64,000 nt of DNA, taken from NCBI RefSeq assembly GCF_900187065.1, contig NZ_LT906483.1, positions 1,488,001-1,552,000 of the forward strand, in the 5' to 3' direction. The notes beneath the pieces are model-generated. The model made no database searches, was not told the origin of the DNA, and saw nothing but the letters and a program-made list of their open reading frames with translations. The first letter of the stretch is position 1. Each line of letters starts with the position of its first letter. Origin of the DNA: Mycolicibacterium thermoresistibile. Its GTDB lineage: Bacteria; Actinomycetota; Actinomycetes; Mycobacteriales; Mycobacteriaceae. Made by a program: the position numbers and the translations under genes. This document shows positions 25,584-33,623 of the stretch, in pieces.

Positions 25584-27126
25584 CGAACACTTTCATCAGT
25601 TCGGTCTGGTCGATCTTCCCGCTGGACCGCACCGGGATCTCGGTGCGGGTCCGGGCGACGATACGGCGGGGAATCTTGTAGGAGGACAACCGGTCCCGCA
25701 GCCGGTGCCGCAGCTCGTCGGGGTCGAACCCGGCGACGTCGTCGACCACGACGACCGCCGCCACCACCTGACCGCGTTCGGCATCGGGCAGGCCCAGCAC
25801 ATGGGCCGGTCCGCCGGTGATCCGGCTGATGGCCTGTTCCACCTCCGCCGGTGCGACATTGGCGCCCGCGGTCTTGATCATCGCGCCGCGGCGGCCGAGG
25901 AAGTAGTGGTACCCGTCGGTGTCGATGCGGACCAGATCACCGGTGTGGAACCAGCCGTCCGGATCGAAGCACTCCTCCCGGCTGTGCCGGTAGTAGCGCT
26001 GCATCAGATAGGGGCCGCGCACCCACAGTTCGCCGGGCTGCCCGGGCGGGACCGGATCGCCGGTGTCCGGGTCGACGACCCGGGTGGCGTAACCCGGCGC
26101 CGGTCTGCCGAACGATCCGCGGCGGTGTTCGGGCTGATCGGCGTCGTCGCCGTCGAGCAGCACCACGCTGCCGGTCTCGGTCATGCCCAGCATCTGGTGG
26201 CGCAGCGCCGGATCGGGCGGCCGCGCGTCCGGGGCCATGATCGGATACAGGTTTCCGCGCCGCATCGACGACAGGTCGCGGTGCGGCAGGCTGGGATGGG
26301 CGGCCAGGGCGGCGATCCCGGCGACATAACCGTTGGTCAGTGTGGGCCGCACGGATTCCAGCAGGTCCAGGGTGACGGCCGGATCCTCGGCGTCGGAGCA
26401 CACCAGTGTCGCCCCGGCGACCATGGTGGCCAGCACCGAGAACGCGATCCCGCCGATCCAGAAGAACGGCGAATTGCAGAACAGCCGGTCGGCCGCGGTG
26501 AACCGGCGGATGGCGTTGAGATTGCGTTGATGTTCGATCAGCGCGGTGTGGGTGTGCACGACCCCTTTCGGTGCGCTGGTGGAACCGGAGGTGTAGACGA
26601 TCGTCAACGGGTCGGCACCGTCGACATCGTCCTGGAGCGCCCGCAGCAGGGTGTCGTCGGTGGTGTCCGCGGGGGCGCGGTCGATGAGGACGTGCCGCAG
26701 GTTCGGCACGTCGGGGTGGAACACCCGCCCGGACAGGTCGGCGCCGGACAACACCTCGCCGAGCCGGGCCCGGTAGTCGTGGGACCGGTACCGGCCGGTG
26801 GCCAACAGGATCTCGGTGTCACTGTGACGTAACTGGTCACGGAGTTCCGGCGCGGTGCCGAAGGTGGTGAAGGGCACCACCACCGCGCCGATCCGGGCCG
26901 CGGCGAGCATCGCGATGATGAAGTCCGGCCCGTTGGGGTACAGCACGCCCACGTGGGTGCCCTTACCCGCGCCCAGGGCGATGAGCCCGCGGGCCAGCTG
27001 CGCCGAACGTTTCTCCGCCTCGCCGTAGGACAGCCGGCCGCCGGGGCAGATCAGCAGCGGATGGTCGACGCGGTCGGCGATGCGCCGGCGCAGCAGCGCC
27101 GGGATGGTGACGGGCTCACCCGTCAT
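25576..27126 (-). CDS. Acyl-CoA ligase (ANL superfamily) 2 of 3
   Basis: This 516-aa adenylate-forming ligase has YTSGSTSAPKGVVHTH (A3 loop), MLGMTETGS, FHTGDLVRIDTDGY and catalytic Lys in RSSGKIDQTEL. ATG 27126 (MTGEPVTIPALL) is chosen because it lies inside the last 11 bases of the upstream ligase and keeps normal length; a longer frame has no family similarity. It sits in the middle of three consecutive ligases, translationally coupled at both ends. It is probably a CoA ligase for a hydrophobic or aromatic acid, specificity unknown. Confidence 0.88.
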   Translation of the reverse strand: MTGEPVTIPALLRRRIADRVDHPLLICPGGRLSYGEAEKRSAQLARGLIALGAGKGTHVGVLYPNGPDFIIAMLAAARIGAVVVPFTTFGTAPELRDQLRHSDTEILLATGRYRSHDYRARLGEVLSGADLSGRVFHPDVPNLRHVLIDRAPADTTDDTLLRALQDDVDGADPLTIVYTSGSTSAPKGVVHTHTALIEHQRNLNAIRRFTAADRLFCNSPFFWIGGIAFSVLATMVAGATLVCSDAEDPAVTLDLLESVRPTLTNGYVAGIAALAAHPSLPHRDLSSMRRGNLYPIMAPDARPPDPALRHQMLGMTETGSVVLLDGDDADQPEHRRGSFGRPAPGYATRVVDPDTGDPVPPGQPGELWVRGPYLMQRYYRHSREECFDPDGWFHTGDLVRIDTDGYHYFLGRRGAMIKTAGANVAPAEVEQAISRITGGPAHVLGLPDAERGQVVAAVVVVDDVAGFDPDELRHRLRDRLSSYKIPRRIVARTRTEIPVRSSGKIDQTELMKVFDA

Positions 27127-28597
27127 GGCCGGCCGGGGCGAGTGTGCGTCGGACCGCACCCAGATCGGCTTTACCGGACGGGGTGCGGGGGAGGGCGTCC
27201 ACCACCGCGATCTCGGTGGGAACCTCATACGGCGCCAGTCGTTCCCGCAGAAACGCGGTCAACTCGTCGGTGCCGGCTGCCGCACCGTCGTGCAGTTCCA
27301 CCAGCGCAGCCGGTGTCTCCCCGAGCCGGGCGTCGGGGATGCCCACCACGGCGGCGCCGCGCACCGCGGGATGACGTTCCAGCGCGGCCCGGACGTCGTC
27401 GGGCATGATCTTGAACCCGCCGCGGATGATCGCCTGATCGGCCCGGCCGAGGATCCACAGGAATCCGTCGGCGTCGATGCGGGCCAGGTCGGTGGTGCGC
27501 AGCCAGTCCGCATCGGGGCCGAGCTGTCCGGGTTTGACCTCCAGCACGCCGGGCTGATCCGGACCGAGCGGGTTGCCCTGTTCATCGACGACCCGCAGTT
27601 GCGCACCGCCGGTGGCGCGGCCGGAGCTGCCACGTTTGGTGCGCCAGTACCGGCGATGATCCGCCAGCGTCCAGCCGGCCACCCCGCCACCGAATTCGGT
27701 TGCCGCGTAGGAGGTGAGCACCGGTATGCCGAACTTCTCGGTGAAGGCGTCGGCGTCGTCGGCTGACAGCGGCGCGGTGCCCGACGTCACCGCCTGGATG
27801 CTGGCGAGGTCCTCCCTGGTCAGGTCGGAATGCAGCACCATCCGCAGCGCGGCCGGCACCAGCGACACCGCCCGGGGCCGGTGGGTGCGCACCGCCTCGG
27901 CCCAGCGCTGCAGCTCGAAACGTTCCAGCAGCACGAACCGCCGTCCCGCGGCGATGCACTGCAGGACCCGGTACACGCCGCCGATGTGCACCAGCGGTGC
28001 GTTGACGATCGCCACCCCCCGGCGCAGTTCGGCCGGCGGCCCGGCCTCGCGGAAGTCAGGGCCGATGACGCTGTGCGCCAACATGTCGTAGGTGAGGTCG
28101 ACCCGTTTGGGTGGTCCGGTGGTCCCGCTGGTCAGCATCCGCACCGCGACACCGGGCCGCGCGGACCCGGTGTCCGGTTCGGCCGCCGCACGCACCCCGA
28201 CGTCGCCGTCCAGCCCGGTCAGGGTGAGCACGGTGGTTCCCGGCGGGGCGGGCGAGACCAGCGCCTCGACGTCGTCCGGTGCGCCGATGAGCACCGGCAG
28301 CGCCAGCGTGGCGACGTCGGTGCGGGTACGGTCGTCACCGCGGGCCGGGTTGATCACCACCACGGTTCCGCCGGCCAGCAGCACCCCGAGCACCGCCGCG
28401 ACGTGTACCGGCCGGTTCCGCAATAGGATGCCGACCTGGGGCGCCGGGCCGCCGTACCGGCGGCTCTCCTCGGCGATCCGCGCGGCGGCGCGGCCGAGCG
28501 CGTCCCAGGTGTGCCAGTGGCCGTCGTATTCGATCGCCGGGGCGCCGGGGTCGAGTGCCAGCACATGGGCGACGCGCTCGGTCAGCGGATGCGTCAT
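27116..28597 (-). CDS. Acyl-CoA ligase-like protein (ANL superfamily) 3 of 3
   Basis: This 493-aa member is the shortest and most divergent of the three. Its A3 loop is LTSGTTGPPKRVDLTYD, with Arg where Gly usually follows Lys. SYAATEFGGG replaces the usual GxTE motif, and Lys in TPSGKADLG is kept. Adenylation is still likely, but substrate binding differs. ATG 28597 shares one base with the upstream hydratase stop (TGATG). The set hydratase-hydratase-hydratase-ligase-ligase-ligase suggests a pathway with several distinct acids. Confidence 0.85.
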   Translation of the reverse strand: MTHPLTERVAHVLALDPGAPAIEYDGHWHTWDALGRAAARIAEESRRYGGPAPQVGILLRNRPVHVAAVLGVLLAGGTVVVINPARGDDRTRTDVATLALPVLIGAPDDVEALVSPAPPGTTVLTLTGLDGDVGVRAAAEPDTGSARPGVAVRMLTSGTTGPPKRVDLTYDMLAHSVIGPDFREAGPPAELRRGVAIVNAPLVHIGGVYRVLQCIAAGRRFVLLERFELQRWAEAVRTHRPRAVSLVPAALRMVLHSDLTREDLASIQAVTSGTAPLSADDADAFTEKFGIPVLTSYAATEFGGGVAGWTLADHRRYWRTKRGSSGRATGGAQLRVVDEQGNPLGPDQPGVLEVKPGQLGPDADWLRTTDLARIDADGFLWILGRADQAIIRGGFKIMPDDVRAALERHPAVRGAAVVGIPDARLGETPAALVELHDGAAAGTDELTAFLRERLAPYEVPTEIAVVDALPRTPSGKADLGAVRRTLAPAGHDG

Positions 28598-29400
28598 CAG
28601 CGGATCCTCGGGGCCGGCACGTGGGTCGGCGCCGCCTCGGCCAGCTCGGCCTGGCCCAACGGGTTACCGAGCCGGGTGTAGATCAGTCCCTGTTCCATGG
28701 CCGCCCGGTAGGGCCGGTCCAGCGATTCCCAGATCGCCTTGACCGTGCCCTGGGTCGCCGACGGTGGTTTGGCGGCGATGGTCGCGGCGATCTCGTGCGC
28801 CCGGTCCCAGAGCTGCTCGCGGGGAACGATCTCGGTGACCAGGCTGATCCGCAGCGCCGTTTCGGCGCCGATGCGTTCGTCGTTGCCCATCAACGCGATC
28901 CGCAGGGTCTCGGCCAGGCCGACCTTGCGCATCAGCCCGATCGGCTCCAGGGCGCACACCAGGCCGGCGCTGACATGGGAGTCGAAGAACGTGGCGTCGG
29001 GGGAGCAGATCACCACGTCGGCCTCGTTGACGAAGTAGAACGCGCCCGCGGTGCAGATGCCGTGCACCGCGCACACCACCGGCTTCCACATCTGCTGCCA
29101 TTTCGGGCTGAGCAGCTCACCCGGATCCTCGTGGTTCCACACGTTGTCCGGCTGACCGTAGGAGCTCTTGATGTCCAGCCCGGCGCTGAACGCGCGGTCC
29201 CCGGCGGCGCGCAGCACCACCGCGTGCACCCGGTCGTCGAACTTCACCGCCCGCCAGGCCTGCGCCATCTCCTCGCACATGGTGCGGTTGAACGCGTTCA
29301 GCCGTTCCGGCCGGTTCAGCGTGATGGTCGCGACGCGGTCGCCGGGCTCCACGTCGAGCCGGATCGTCTCGAAACTCGGCCCACTCATCGACCCACTCAT
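28597..29400 (-). CDS. Enoyl-CoA hydratase/isomerase family protein (crotonase) A
   Basis: This 267-aa crotonase-fold protein contains TITLNRPERLNAFN near the N-terminus, the oxyanion-hole segment FSAGLDIK and HGICTAGAFYFVNEADVVI. The two Glu residues of true hydratases are not in their usual places: the second segment reads FFDSHVSAGLVCALEP. It may therefore be an isomerase, thioesterase or hydrolase. ATG 29400 is chosen because it overlaps the upstream TGA (ATGA). GTG starts at 29412 and 29406 and an ATG at 29388 are alternatives; a 12-base duplication (ATGAGTGGGTCG) creates the double ATG. It is translationally coupled on both sides. Confidence 0.82.
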   Translation of the reverse strand: MSGSMSGPSFETIRLDVEPGDRVATITLNRPERLNAFNRTMCEEMAQAWRAVKFDDRVHAVVLRAAGDRAFSAGLDIKSSYGQPDNVWNHEDPGELLSPKWQQMWKPVVCAVHGICTAGAFYFVNEADVVICSPDATFFDSHVSAGLVCALEPIGLMRKVGLAETLRIALMGNDERIGAETALRISLVTEIVPREQLWDRAHEIAATIAAKPPSATQGTVKAIWESLDRPYRAAMEQGLIYTRLGNPLGQAELAEAAPTHVPAPRIR

Positions 29401-30209
29401 CGACACTGCCACCGGGGTTCGCGCTTCTCCGTGAACGCCCGCGGACCCTCCAGCGAGTCCTCGGTGTGCAGGTTGCGTTCGCGGAACGCCTCGGCGAGGA
29501 TCTCCGCCTCGTGCAGCGGCAGGTCCAGGCCCTTGACGATGGCCAACCGGGTGCCGCGCACCGCCAGCGGGGCGTTGCGGGTGACGATGTCGGCGATCTC
29601 GTGGGCGCGTTCCAGCAGCCTGTCGTGCTCGACGACCTCGCTGACCATCCCGAGTTCGTAGGCGCGCTGGGCGCTCATCCGTTCGTGTCTGCCCATGATG
29701 GCCATCCGCAGCGCCACCGACCGGGGCAGCACCCGGGCCAACCGGACCACTTCCCGGCCGGACACCAGCCCGATGCTCACATGCGGATCGAAGAACGTCG
29801 CCCGCTCGGAGGCGATCACGATGTCACCGGTGGTCACCCAGTCCAGGCCGGCGCCACAACAGATCCCGTTGATCGCCGCCAGCACCGGTTTGGCCATGGT
29901 GCGGAACGGCGGGGTGCCCTCCTGCGGAGCCTCCCACTGCTCGTAGGTCGACAGGTAGGGCCGTTCGTTGATGACCTTGCCGTCCTCGGGGATCTCCTTG
30001 ACGTCGGCGCCGGAGCAGAACGCCCGACCGGTGCCGGTGACCACCAGCAGCCACACGTTGTCGTCGTTCTCGGCCTCGTCATAGGCCGTTCGCAGTTCGG
30101 TGATCATGTGCGGGCTCAGCGCGTTGAGGGCGTCGGGCCGATTCAACGTGATGGTCGCGGTGTGCCCGTCGACCTCGTATTTGATGGTGTCGTACGACGT
30201 GTCGGACAT
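29397..30209 (-). CDS. Enoyl-CoA hydratase/isomerase family protein (crotonase) B
   Basis: This 270-aa crotonase has TITLNRPDALNALS, the oxyanion segment FCSGADVKE and NGICCGAGLDWVTTGDIVIAS. As in its neighbour, the canonical catalytic Glu pair is replaced (GLDW and FFDPHVSIG). The two are clearly paralogues: both have FFDxHVSxGLV and a related NxExIxAxxA region. Their adjacency suggests duplication and perhaps a heteromeric complex. ATG 30209 follows an upstream gap of 25 bases from the third hydratase, and the stop overlaps the next start (ATGA). Confidence 0.84.
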   Translation of the reverse strand: MSDTSYDTIKYEVDGHTATITLNRPDALNALSPHMITELRTAYDEAENDDNVWLLVVTGTGRAFCSGADVKEIPEDGKVINERPYLSTYEQWEAPQEGTPPFRTMAKPVLAAINGICCGAGLDWVTTGDIVIASERATFFDPHVSIGLVSGREVVRLARVLPRSVALRMAIMGRHERMSAQRAYELGMVSEVVEHDRLLERAHEIADIVTRNAPLAVRGTRLAIVKGLDLPLHEAEILAEAFRERNLHTEDSLEGPRAFTEKREPRWQCR

Positions 30210-30234
30210 GTGCTCTGCGCTTTCTGTCAGCGGA

Positions 30235-31095
30235 TCATCGGCCCTGGAACTCCGGGGCGCGGCGGTCCCGGAACGCCGCCAGGCCCTCTTTGAAATCTGC
30301 GGTACGACAGGACAATTCGACGTTGTAGAGTTCGTTGTCCATGGCCTGGGGCAGCGTGGCCTGCTGGCTGAAGTTCAGAGCATGTTTGGCCAGGCCGATC
30401 GCGACTGTCGGCCCGCCGGCCAGCCGGGCCGCCAGGTCGGTTGCGGTGCGGTCCACGTCGGCGGCCGGCACACTGGCGTGCACCAGCCCCCAGTCGACCG
30501 CGTCGGCGCCGCTGATCTGCTCGCCCAGCAGCAGCATCCGTTTGGCGCGGGCCAGGCCCACCAGCCGGGGGAGCAGCCAGGTCGAGCCGCTGTCCGGGGT
30601 GAACCCGCGGTCGATGAACGGTTCCCACAACACCGCGTCGTCGGCGACCACCGTGAAATCGGCGGCCAGCGCGAGGTTGCAGCCCAGTCCCACCGCCCAG
30701 CCCCGCACGGCACAGACCACCGGCAGATGGATGGTGTTCACCAGTTCGATCACCCGGTGCCCGGTGTGCGGCAGCCGGCGGAGCAGATGCCCGGTCCGCG
30801 GCCGGTCCGACCCGCTCTCGTTGGTGGCGACCCAGTCCGACCCGGAGCAGAACGTGTCGCCGGCGCCCTCGATCAGCACGGCCCGCAGCCCGTCGTCGGT
30901 GGCGGCGCTGGTCAGGGTCCTGATCAGGGTGTCGACCATGGTGGGGCTCAACGAGTTCCGGCGGTCGGGTCGGTCCAGGGTGAGCCGCACCACCGTGCCG
31001 TCGCGCCGCACCGTCACCGACCCCTCGGCGCCGGTCCTCCCGGGTTGTTGAGTCACCGTGCGAACCCGCCCTTCCGCGCCGTTACGGTTAGCCAT
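30235..31095 (-). CDS. Enoyl-CoA hydratase/isomerase family protein (crotonase) C
   Basis: This crotonase of 286 aa (ATG 31095) or 273 aa (GTG 31056) has LTLDRPDRRNSLS, FCSGSDW in the oxyanion loop, RGWAVGLGCNLALAADFTVV and STWLLPRLVG. It heads the leftward hydratase-ligase operon. ATG 31095 has no ribosome site, but TATAGC lies seven bases upstream as a -10 box, so a leaderless mRNA is plausible. GTG 31056 has a GGGCGGG upstream and is the alternative. The start codon lies inside an inverted repeat, so regulator binding would block transcription directly. Confidence 0.82.
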   Translation of the reverse strand: MANRNGAEGRVRTVTQQPGRTGAEGSVTVRRDGTVVRLTLDRPDRRNSLSPTMVDTLIRTLTSAATDDGLRAVLIEGAGDTFCSGSDWVATNESGSDRPRTGHLLRRLPHTGHRVIELVNTIHLPVVCAVRGWAVGLGCNLALAADFTVVADDAVLWEPFIDRGFTPDSGSTWLLPRLVGLARAKRMLLLGEQISGADAVDWGLVHASVPAADVDRTATDLAARLAGGPTVAIGLAKHALNFSQQATLPQAMDNELYNVELSCRTADFKEGLAAFRDRRAPEFQGR

Positions 31096-31133
31096 ACAGT
31101 AGGCTATACGATTGCTATCTTGTACAAGTTAGC
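31089..31133. promoter_or_regulatory. GntR-type operator and second dyad in divergent promoter
   Basis: GCTATCTTGTACAAGTTAGC (31114-31133) is a 20-base near-perfect palindrome (one mismatched pair) around CTTGTACAAG, which fits the TnGTnnnACnA style of FadR-type GntR operators. A second inverted repeat, TAGCC-ATACAGTA-GGCTA (31089-31106), covers the ATG of the leftward crotonase. Both lie between the leftward hydratase-ligase operon and the rightward thioesterase-GntR genes, so the GntR at 31821-32594 probably controls both directions. Confidence 0.65.
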
Positions 31134-31167
31134 AAAACAGGTCGCCGACCGAACAGGGAGTGGGCTG

Positions 31168-31821
31168 ATGACAGCCGCCAACGTCGACCGCCGGTTCGGC
31201 GAGGATCCGTTACCGCAAACCGTCGCGGCGGCGGGAGCGCTGCGCCGGATCACCGAACTGCTGCTGGCGCAGGAGTTTCCGCAGCCGGTGGTGGATGAGA
31301 TGCTGACGCGGTTCGCCGACTGGGAACGTCGGCTGGCCGCGACCGCACCGCCGGACAGCGCGCCGCGGCTGGCGGGCGACGACGAACGCAAGCGGATCTA
31401 TCTGCAGCACGCGTTCAACCCCGGGGTCTACAACCCGTGCTTCCCGGAGTACGAGTTCGACCATCTCGACGAGGAGACGGCGTCGGGTACCGTGACGTTC
31501 CCGGCCGTCTTCGAGGGCCCGCCCGGGCTGGTGCACGGCGGGTTTCTCGGTGTCTTCTTCGACACCGTCGCCCAGCATCAGAGCTGCGCGGTGGCGCTGG
31601 CCGGGAAGACCCGTTCGCTGACGGTGACCTACCGGCGGCCCACCCCGATCCTCACCGAGCTGCGGTTCGACATCGTCCGCGCCGAGACCGACACCGGCCT
31701 GCTGTCGACCGCACGGCTGCTGCTGGGCGACGAGGTGCTCTGCACCGGTGAGATCAGCACGGTCGCGTTGCCGCCGTCGGCGCTGGCCGGCTCGCGATTC
31801 GGTGAGCGCCGGCGGAGCTGA
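31168..31821 (+). CDS. Hot-dog fold thioesterase-like protein (PaaI-type)
   Basis: This 217-aa protein has an N-terminal helical extension of about 95 residues and a C-terminal hot-dog domain: GTVTFPAVFEGPPGLVHGGFLGVFFDTVAQH, where HGG and the following Asp match the PaaI/YbgC thioesterase signature, then KTRSLTVTYRRPTPI. It probably hydrolyses an acyl-CoA, perhaps recycling CoA from dead-end intermediates of the adjacent pathway. ATG 31168 follows GGGAG. Its stop shares a base with the GntR start (TGATG). Confidence 0.8.
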   Translation: MTAANVDRRFGEDPLPQTVAAAGALRRITELLLAQEFPQPVVDEMLTRFADWERRLAATAPPDSAPRLAGDDERKRIYLQHAFNPGVYNPCFPEYEFDHLDEETASGTVTFPAVFEGPPGLVHGGFLGVFFDTVAQHQSCAVALAGKTRSLTVTYRRPTPILTELRFDIVRAETDTGLLSTARLLLGDEVLCTGEISTVALPPSALAGSRFGERRRS

Positions 31822-32594
31822 TGGTCCGACGTGTCCGCGCACCCCGGGTCGCCGAAGTGGTGGCGTCGGCGATCCGCGACGACATCCTGTCCGGCCGGCT
31901 GACCGAAGGCGACGTGCTCCCCACACAGGAGCATCTGTTCACCGAGTTCGGGGTGAGTCCCCCCGCGCTGCGGGAGGCGATCCGGATCCTGGAGACCGAG
32001 GGGCTGGTATCGGTGCGGCGCGGCAACGTCGGCGGCGCGGTCGTGCACCTGCCGTCGGCGCGGCGCACCGCGCAGATGATCGCGATGGTGCTGCAGTCGC
32101 GGTCGGCAACCCCGGCCGACGTCAGCGAGGCGCTCCTGCATCTCGAACCGATCTGCGCCGGGATGTGCGCCGCCCGGCCCGACCGGATGTCGGAGGTCGT
32201 GCCGTATCTGCAGGACGAGATCGACCTTCAGTCAACGAGCTTCGCCGACACCGCCCGCTTTGTGTCCAATGCGCGACGGTTCCACGAGATGCTGGTCGCG
32301 CGGTGCGGAAACGAGCCGATGATCCTGCTGATCGGCGCGCTGGAACTGATCTGGTCGGCGCATGAGGCCGGGGTGTGGAGCGACGACAGCCCCGGCGGTG
32401 GCCGGCCCGAAGCGGCCACCATGCGCGCGGCGCTGCGGGACCACCGACGCATTCTCGACGCCGTCATCGACGGCGATTCGGCGCGGGCGGTGCGGCTCGC
32501 GCAGAAACACCTGGCCGCCGCGCGCCGGCACACGCTGGCCTGCGGGGCCGACACGACCATCGAGGCCAAGCTGGTCTCCCGCCCTGACCACTGA
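31821..32594 (+). CDS. GntR family regulator (FadR-like, FCD domain)
   Basis: This 257-aa regulator has a winged helix VLPTQEHLFTEFGVSPPALREAIRILETEGLVSVRRGNVGG, a clear FadR-type GntR motif, and an FCD ligand domain with ARRFHEMLV, ALELIWSAHEAG and RAALRDHRRIL supplying possible metal-binding Asp/His residues. The ligand is probably an acyl-CoA or organic acid from this cluster. ATG overlaps the thioesterase stop by one base. It most likely binds the palindrome at 31114-31133 and regulates both divergent operons. Confidence 0.9.
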   Translation: MVRRVRAPRVAEVVASAIRDDILSGRLTEGDVLPTQEHLFTEFGVSPPALREAIRILETEGLVSVRRGNVGGAVVHLPSARRTAQMIAMVLQSRSATPADVSEALLHLEPICAGMCAARPDRMSEVVPYLQDEIDLQSTSFADTARFVSNARRFHEMLVARCGNEPMILLIGALELIWSAHEAGVWSDDSPGGGRPEAATMRAALRDHRRILDAVIDGDSARAVRLAQKHLAAARRHTLACGADTTIEAKLVSRPDH

Positions 32595-32606
32595 GAGGGA
32601 AGACAC

Positions 32607-33485
32607 ATGCCGACCACCGACGACCGCGTCCTGTTCGACGTGGACCGCGACAAGCGCATCGCGACCATCACGCTGAACAATCCGGCGCAACGCAACTCCT
32701 ACGACGCGGCGATGCGCGACGCGCTGGAGCGCTGCCTGGATCAGGTGGCCGAGGACGACGACCTGACCGTGGTGCTGCTGCGCGGCGCCGACGGCGTGTT
32801 CAGCACCGGCGCCGACATGAACAACGCCTATGCGTGGTACGGCGAGGAGAACTCACCGCAGGCCAGGCGGCGGCCCAGCCAGCGGCGCCGGTTGACCGTG
32901 GACCGCAGGACGTTCGGCTTCTACCACAACTTCATGGGCTTCCCGAAGGTCACGGTCGGTGAGATCAGCGGGTACGCGCTCGGCGGCGGATTCGAACTCG
33001 CGCTGATGTGCGACATCGCGGTGATCGGCCGGGACGCCAAGATCGGCATGCCGGCCACCCGGTTCCTCGGCCCGGCGCTGGGCAGCCTGCACATGTTCTT
33101 CCACCGGCTCGGCCCGGTGCTGGCCCGCCGGCTGCTGCTGACCGGAGACATCATCGAGGCGGGCAGCGTCGAGCACCTCGGGGTGTTCACCGAGACCTGC
33201 GATCCGGCGATGGTCGGACCGCGCGCCCGGTACTGGGCGGAGAAGGCCGCCAAGATGCCGGCGGACGGGGTGGTCATCGCCAAGGAGGCGTTCCGGCTGG
33301 TCGAGCAGAGCCAGGCCTACCAGGGCGAGGAGGTCGCCAGCTATCTGTTCCACGCCTTCGGCACCAACCTGCAGTTCGCGCCCGGCGAGTTCAACTTCGT
33401 CAAGACCCGGGCCGAACACGGCACCAAGGAGGCGTTCCGGCTGCGCGACGAACACTTCCACGTCCCGGAACCCGAGCCCCGGTAG
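32607..33485 (+). CDS. Enoyl-CoA hydratase/isomerase family protein (crotonase) D
   Basis: This 292-aa crotonase has TITLNNPAQRNSYD, FSTGADMNN for the oxyanion hole, and SGYALGGGFELALMCDIAVIG, which keeps one of the two hydratase Glu positions. The second segment, MPATRFLGPALGSLHMFF, lacks the other. A basic insert (RRRPSQRRRL, about residues 89-98) is unusual. GAGAGGGAAG precedes ATG 32607, 12 bases after the GntR stop, so it belongs to the thioesterase-GntR transcript. Confidence 0.85.
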   Translation: MPTTDDRVLFDVDRDKRIATITLNNPAQRNSYDAAMRDALERCLDQVAEDDDLTVVLLRGADGVFSTGADMNNAYAWYGEENSPQARRRPSQRRRLTVDRRTFGFYHNFMGFPKVTVGEISGYALGGGFELALMCDIAVIGRDAKIGMPATRFLGPALGSLHMFFHRLGPVLARRLLLTGDIIEAGSVEHLGVFTETCDPAMVGPRARYWAEKAAKMPADGVVIAKEAFRLVEQSQAYQGEEVASYLFHAFGTNLQFAPGEFNFVKTRAEHGTKEAFRLRDEHFHVPEPEPR

Positions 33486-33623
33486 CCGTTCGCGCCGCCG
33501 GCGGCCAGGCCTATGCCTGCGCTACAGTTTCTGCTAGTTTTGTAACGCCTGATTTGCAGTGCCGCTGGCTTCGTGGAGTCACGCGGTCACGGTCGAACGT
33601 CCGCCAACACGAAGGTCCCTCAT

